A stretch of 8,885 bases of DNA from Actinophytocola sp050699915 (GTDB lineage: Bacteria > Actinomycetota > Actinomycetes > Mycobacteriales > Pseudonocardiaceae), in assembly GCF_050699915.1 (NCBI RefSeq), contig NZ_JBOHGA010000236.1:1-8885 (forward strand), given 5' to 3'. The notes below the pieces were generated by a model. That model saw only the letters and a program-made list of their open reading frames with translations. It made no database searches and was not told where the DNA came from. The position numbers were made by a program, and so were the translations under genes. Positions 5,760 through 8,885 of this stretch are shown piece after piece (the stretch's first letter is position 1; every line of letters begins with the position of its first letter).

Positions 5760-5815
5760 CCCACCATGACCTGTCACGACGCCGGCACCTCAGGCGCAAT
5801 TTTGAACGTCCGAGT

Positions 5816-5829
5816 TCCGCCGCGGCGGA
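5816..5829. other. 14-bp perfect palindrome TCCGCCGCGGCGGA
   Basis: A self-complementary 14-base sequence, 54 bases beyond the 3' end of the minus-strand ATPase gene. It could be a regulator or nuclease site, or a minor terminator stem, though it has no loop. Sites of this composition arise by chance fairly easily in such GC-rich DNA. Confidence 0.3.
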
Positions 5830-5883
5830 CCTGGTGTGTTCCAGAGCAACAAGAGCGTGCTGGTCGGTCCGATGCCCGCGTGG

Positions 5884-6204
5884 TCAGTGTTGCCACTGGC
5901 CGCCGGTCCAGCACATCCAGACTGTTGTGCCGTGGGCGCCGAGCACGACGTCGCTGTCATCGGCCATGCTGTGGATGAGCGCCAGGCCGTTTCCACTGGT
6001 GTCGGACTGGTCGTCCCAGCGGCCATGATCAGCCACCGTGACCACGATCTCGGTTCGCTCCAGACGCGCATGCAACTCGAGGAATCCAGTGGTGCCCGCC
6101 GGGTAGGCGTGCAGCACCACGTTGGTCATCGCCTCGCAGCCGCACAAGGCAACGTCGTTTGCCGCGTCGGAGGACATCCCGACGGCTCGCGCCCAACTTT
6201 CCAA
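5884..6204 (-). CDS. RsbW/SpoIIAB-like ATP-binding regulator (HATPase_c_2), possibly N-terminally truncated
   Basis: A protein of about 106 residues with the Bergerat ATP-binding fold of anti-sigma and SpoIIE-partner kinases. The N box is visible as CEAMTNVVLHAYP (E24, N28), the G1 box as VADHGRW (D59, G61), and the G2 box as GNGLALIHSMADD. The C-terminal GTTVWMCW is the last strand. Relatives sequester anti-sigma antagonists or phosphorylate them on Ser/Thr. The start is doubtful: TTG 6204 has only AGGA three bases upstream. The frame stays open to about 6260 and reads LLGQHPVGRALRPGQ, also like this family, before a TGA; no better start codon exists there. Full domains usually have about 130 residues with a leading strand that is missing here, so a truncated gene is possible. 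It is divergent from the ricin-like gene. No sigma factor or antagonist is adjacent. Confidence 0.68.
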   Translation of the reverse strand: MESWARAVGMSSDAANDVALCGCEAMTNVVLHAYPAGTTGFLELHARLERTEIVVTVADHGRWDDQSDTSGNGLALIHSMADDSDVVLGAHGTTVWMCWTGGQWQH

Positions 6205-6361
6205 CTGTCCTGGTCGCAGCGCCCGGCCGACCGGGTGCTGGCCGAGTAACGCGCTGAGGTCGCCCGTTCAGCGGCTTTCGACGCTCTCGGCGCGGTGCGA
6301 GACTTGGCCAGATCACGCGGAGCGGGATCGTCCGCCCGCAATCGACCTTGGGGGAAGCGTC

Positions 6362-6835
6362 ATGAAACGACCTGTGTTCCGTGCGCTTATTTGTTGTGCC
6401 CTGTTGGGTGTGATGTCGCTAATGGCTGCGCCGTCGGCTTCGGCTGGCGTCCAAGAGTCCAGTTTCGAGAATCAGGCGGGTGTCGGACGGTGCTTGGACG
6501 CCTTCGTCACTCCTTATGCGCAGCCGTGCAACGGTACCGGCTATCAGCGGTGGATATGGAATGACCAGCCAGGGATCCAGACTCCGTTGCGGAACGACGT
6601 TATTGGCAGCTGCGTTTACGCGCGGTTCGACAATCTCCTGGCTGAGATGAGGCCATGCGATTCGGGCGATTTCCGGTTGGGCCGGTGGGGTGTCAACTTC
6701 CCACCGGGAGGCCGGTGGGCGTTTATCAAGAACTACGCGAGACCCTCGCTATGTCTGGCCAACACCGGCGGCGAAACCGTCCGCATGCTGCCTTGTAACA
6801 ACAACGACGGTAGGGTTCGCTGGGCTCTCCGCTGA
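6362..6835 (+). CDS. Secreted ricin-B-type (beta-trefoil) lectin-like protein
   Basis: A 157-residue exported protein. The signal peptide is residues 1-28 (MKRPVFR, hydrophobic core, cleavage after ASA before GVQES). The mature part fits a single ricin-type beta-trefoil with three repeats, each carrying one cysteine pair: C44/C56, C84/C99 and C131/C145. QxW-like signatures are visible as YQRWIW and GRVRWAL, with CLD and CLAN at the strand starts. Such domains usually bind carbohydrate; here there is no attached catalytic domain, so a role as a secreted lectin, glycan-binding effector or inhibitor is inferred. The ATG at 6362 is chosen because GGGGGAAG lies just upstream and the signal peptide starts there; the open frame extends further 5' without resembling protein. 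GC content is visibly lower than that of its neighbours, suggesting separate acquisition. The truncated kinase lies convergently downstream. Confidence 0.78.
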   Translation: MKRPVFRALICCALLGVMSLMAAPSASAGVQESSFENQAGVGRCLDAFVTPYAQPCNGTGYQRWIWNDQPGIQTPLRNDVIGSCVYARFDNLLAEMRPCDSGDFRLGRWGVNFPPGGRWAFIKNYARPSLCLANTGGETVRMLPCNNNDGRVRWALR

Positions 6836-7026
6836 GCAGTTTCTGCCAACCGTGTGGTTCCGGGTGGTGTGCGTGTCCATCGTTCTCCGTTCGATGTGAC
6901 TGTGTGTGACTGAATTGGGCGTGGGGGACCGTATCGCGGCAGGCGGTCGGCTCGCCGAGGTGTTCGGGGGGCTTGGGACGTGACAGTCGGCGGTCTGATG
7001 GTGCTCGCTGGCGGTGGGGTCGACGG
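6836..7026. other. Gene-free junction between the ricin-like gene and the broken kinase
   Basis: No gene, strong hairpin or RNA was recognised. A short direct repeat TGTGACTG occurs at 6895-6902 and 6905-6912. The minus-strand kinase frame continues open through this stretch and into the antisense of the ricin-like gene, but its translation is Pro/Arg/Thr-rich and resembles nothing in histidine kinases. The DNA probably came in when the kinase lost its 3' end. No mobile element end could be identified. Confidence 0.5.
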
Positions 7027-8091
7027 GAGGCGCCGGCGGTCGGCGAGCACCCGGGGATGGGCGTCGATGTCGAGCAGGTCGGCGTCCAGCCGGTTGCCGT
7101 GGCGGGCGGTGGCCCGCACCAGCTCGGCGATGTCCAGCTGCTCGAACGTGGACCGGTCGGTGTCCTCACCCCGCGAGATCTCCAGCAGGTCGTCGACCAT
7201 GCGGCGGAAGCGGCGCAGGTCGGTGTCCAACAGCGCGACCGCCGCCCGGGTGCTCGGCGGCAGCTCGGCGCTGCGCCGCTGGAGTACGGCCATCGCGTTG
7301 AGCATGGTGGTGAGCGGGGAGCGCAGCTCGTGGCTGACGTCGCCGGCGAAGCGGGTGTCCCGCGCGATCCGCTGCTGGAGCCGGCTCGCGGTGTCGTTGA
7401 ACGCCTCGGCGAGCGGCACCAGGTCCGGGTCGCCGGTGACCGGCAGCCGGACCTCGAGATCGCCGCGGACCGCCTTGGCCGCGGCACCGGTGACCTGCCG
7501 CAGCGGGCGCAACGCGTGGTTCGCCGCCCAGCGACCCACCAACGCGCCCGCGACGCCGCTCGCGGCCGTGCCCGCCAGCAGGATCCAGCTCAGGAACTGG
7601 AAGGTGCGGTCCAGCTCCCGCAACGGCGAGACCTCGACGTAGGTGGCGGCCTGATCACGCAGGGGCAGGCCGACGGCGAGGACCGGGATGTCGTCGAGGC
7701 GGGTGCGTTGGCGTGCGGGGGTGCCGCTGGAGACGAGTCGGAGGAACTGGGGTGGGAGGCGGGTGGGGTCGACAAGGTTGCCGCTGCTGATGGTCTCGCC
7801 GTTGTCCACGATCAACACGGCGGACTCGGCTTCGGAACCGAGTCCGGTGATCAGCTCGGGTAGGCCTGCGGAGTCGCGGCGGAGGGCTGCTTCGATGAGC
7901 CGTGCGTTGCTGGTGGTCTGCCGGACGGCGCTGCGCTCGCGCTGGTCGATCATGTAGCCGGTGGACAGGTGCCAGGTCGCCAGCGCCAGCGCGCCGGCGA
8001 TCACCAGCGACACCAGGCTGAACCACGCCATCACCCGGGTTCGCAGCGGCAGCCGACCCACCCGCTGCCGCCGCACGGTTCGCCGGTTCAC
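7027..8091 (-). pseudogene. Sensor histidine kinase lacking its ATP-binding domain
   Basis: A membrane sensor kinase of the actinobacterial MtrB/EnvZ style. From GTG 8091 it shows a basic N-terminus, a first membrane helix (about 20-42), an outer sensor region (about 43-170), a second helix (about 171-193), a HAMP linker (about 194-246) and a HisKA dimerisation domain with FAGDVSHELRSP, where H254 would be phosphorylated. Family resemblance ends at L355 in VLADRRRL, where the HATPase catalytic domain (N, G1, F and G2 boxes, about 110 residues) should begin. The frame runs on to a stop at 6733, giving a 452-residue chimera, but the added tail has no ATP-binding motif. The GTG start overlaps the regulator stop by 4 bases (GTGA), typical translational coupling. 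It cannot autophosphorylate as it stands, so I call it a remnant. Confidence 0.85.
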
Positions 8092-8760
8092 GGCGCGCCC
8101 GGGTCGGTATTGATCCGGTAGCCAGTGCCGCGGACGGTGAGCACCAGGGTCGGCTGGCCGGGGTCGGGCTCGATCTTGCGGCGCAGCCGGCGCACGTGCA
8201 CGTCCAGCAGCCGGGTGTCGCCGAAGTAGTCGTAGTCCCACACCCGTTCCAGCAGCTGCTCGCGGGTGACCACCGCGCCACCCGCGGCGGCCAGCGTGCT
8301 CAGCAGCCGGAACTCGGTCTTCGTCAGCGGCACCTCCTCGACAGCCGCTCCCACCCCGCGCAGGACCCGGCCCTCGGCCAGGCGCACCGTGAGGTCGCCG
8401 AGGGTGATCACGGTGGGCACGTCGGGGTCGCCGGCGCGGGTGCGGCGCAGCAACGCCCGGATCCGCGCGCTCAGCTCGCCGGCGTCCACCGGCTTGGTCA
8501 CGTAGTCGTCCGCGCCGGCTTCGAGGCCGGCGATGACCTCCTCCGACCCGGTGCGCGCGGTGACCATGATGATCGGCAGGTCGCCGAGCTCGCGGATCCG
8601 CGCGCACACCGCCAGCCCGTCCGCCCCGGGCAGCATCACGTCCAGCAGCACGACATCCGGCTCGACACCGCCGACGGTGAGCCGCTCCAGCGCCTGCTCA
8701 CCGGTGGCCGCTTCCACGACCTGGTAACCCTCGTCGGCCAGCGCGAGCCGCAACGCCTCA
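8088..8760 (-). pseudogene. OmpR/PhoB-family response regulator lacking the start of its receiver domain
   Basis: Partner of the kinase downstream. The receiver is recognisable from EALRLALADEGYQVVEA onward, with the phospho-acceptor Asp in VVLLDVMLPGADG, the Thr in IIMVTARTG and the Lys in YVTKPVD. A winged-helix DNA-binding domain follows, from LTKTEFRLL through TREQLLERVWDY to LDVHVRRLRRKIE and GTGYRI. The first strand, with the acidic Asp/Glu pair that binds Mg2+, is missing (about 15-20 residues). The frame remains open upstream to ATG 8858, but those 33 codons overlap another reading frame of the neighbouring element and are low-complexity. Without the acidic pocket, phosphorylation should fail; the DNA-binding domain is intact and could act constitutively if translated. 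The GTGA overlap with the kinase shows that they were one operon. Confidence 0.83.
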
Positions 8761-8769
8761 GCTTGATTT

Positions 8770-8885
8770 TTAACCTGTTCGTCGTGGTTTGGTGCCGATC
8801 TTGTGGTGGGCTGGCCGGGTGTATGCCTCGCCGGTGGCGAGGATGCGTCCGACGTCATGGCGTGTGGCGGGGTTCCGGTTCCTGG
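8770..8885 (-). CDS. C-terminal end of an unidentified protein, probably a mobile-element gene
   Basis: The minus strand is open from the right edge down to TAA at 8772-8770 and encodes 37 residues, starting RNRNPATRHDVGRILATGEA and ending HHKIGTKPRRTG. The basic composition and its abrupt junction with the decapitated response regulator suggest the 3' end of a transposase or similar gene; I cannot name the family from so short a tail. The native regulator code resumes about 10 bases beyond the stop codon, so the element's end would lie near 8761, next to the A/T-rich TTGATTTTTAA. Confidence 0.45.
   Translation of the reverse strand, partial: RNRNPATRHDVGRILATGEAYTRPAHHKIGTKPRRTG

Noticed and set aside
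3670..5799. Second long minus-strand frame (709 codons) rich in Val/Arg/Gly/Ala
   Set aside because: Also an antisense shadow of the repeat gene: it crosses the terminator hairpin and has no domain resemblance.
6304..6332. Sigma-70-like promoter TTGGCC with a GATCGT -10 before the ricin-like gene
   Set aside because: The -10 match is poor and such hexamers are frequent; not strong enough to list as a feature.
6973..7863. 296-codon plus-strand frame antisense to the kinase
   Set aside because: A shadow of the HAMP/HisKA coding sequence with no coherent domain and no ribosome binding site.
1..8885. tRNA, rRNA, riboswitch or replication origin
   Set aside because: No cloverleaf, conserved rRNA segment, known riboswitch core or DnaA-box cluster was recognised by eye.

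Overview
The window is high-GC DNA with GC-rich third codon positions, strong GGAGG-type ribosome binding sites and hairpins without U-tracts. Together with a DipZ-type redox protein, a ZAS-type anti-sigma domain, an RsbW-like ATPase and an OmpR/MtrB-style two-component pair, this points to a filamentous actinomycete. A Pseudonocardiaceae-like host is my best guess, but nothing in the window proves the family. It reads as an accessory, partly decayed region: both edges carry ends of probable mobile elements, and three of the recognisable genes (a phosphatase, a sensor kinase and a response regulator) are cut off at one end.

Layout. Bases 1-125 are the 5' end of an IS3-family element on the minus strand. 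It abuts a headless endonuclease/exonuclease/phosphatase gene (about 125-603). Bases 684-2703 hold a plus-strand pair: a 591-aa DipZ-like membrane thiol-redox protein, then a 73-aa zinc-binding anti-sigma domain that has no membrane anchor and no sigma factor next to it. Bases 2849-5709 hold two secreted low-complexity proteins in tandem. The first is a Pro-Val repeat protein (318 aa). The second is a 617-aa Gly/Ser/Asp/Thr protein built from four two-part modules. A perfect 15-bp hairpin at 5725-5759 closes this cassette. A small RsbW-like ATPase (minus, 5884-6204) and a secreted ricin-B-like beta-trefoil protein (plus, 6362-6835) are divergent. The right third (about 7027-8760, minus) is the middle of a two-component operon. 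Its kinase has lost the ATP-binding domain and its regulator has lost the start of the receiver. The last 116 bases are the 3' end of another minus-strand gene, probably of a mobile element.

How the genes may work together. DipZ would carry reducing or oxidising equivalents across the membrane, and the short zinc anti-sigma domain may regulate the same envelope or redox response. The two secreted repeat proteins look co-transcribed and should end up outside the cell. The four-module protein is the most unusual object here: its repeat units are kept nearly identical while the inserts between them change from short Cys-x4-Cys loops to long charged, His/Trp-containing stretches. I do not recognise a described family for it, and its function is unknown.
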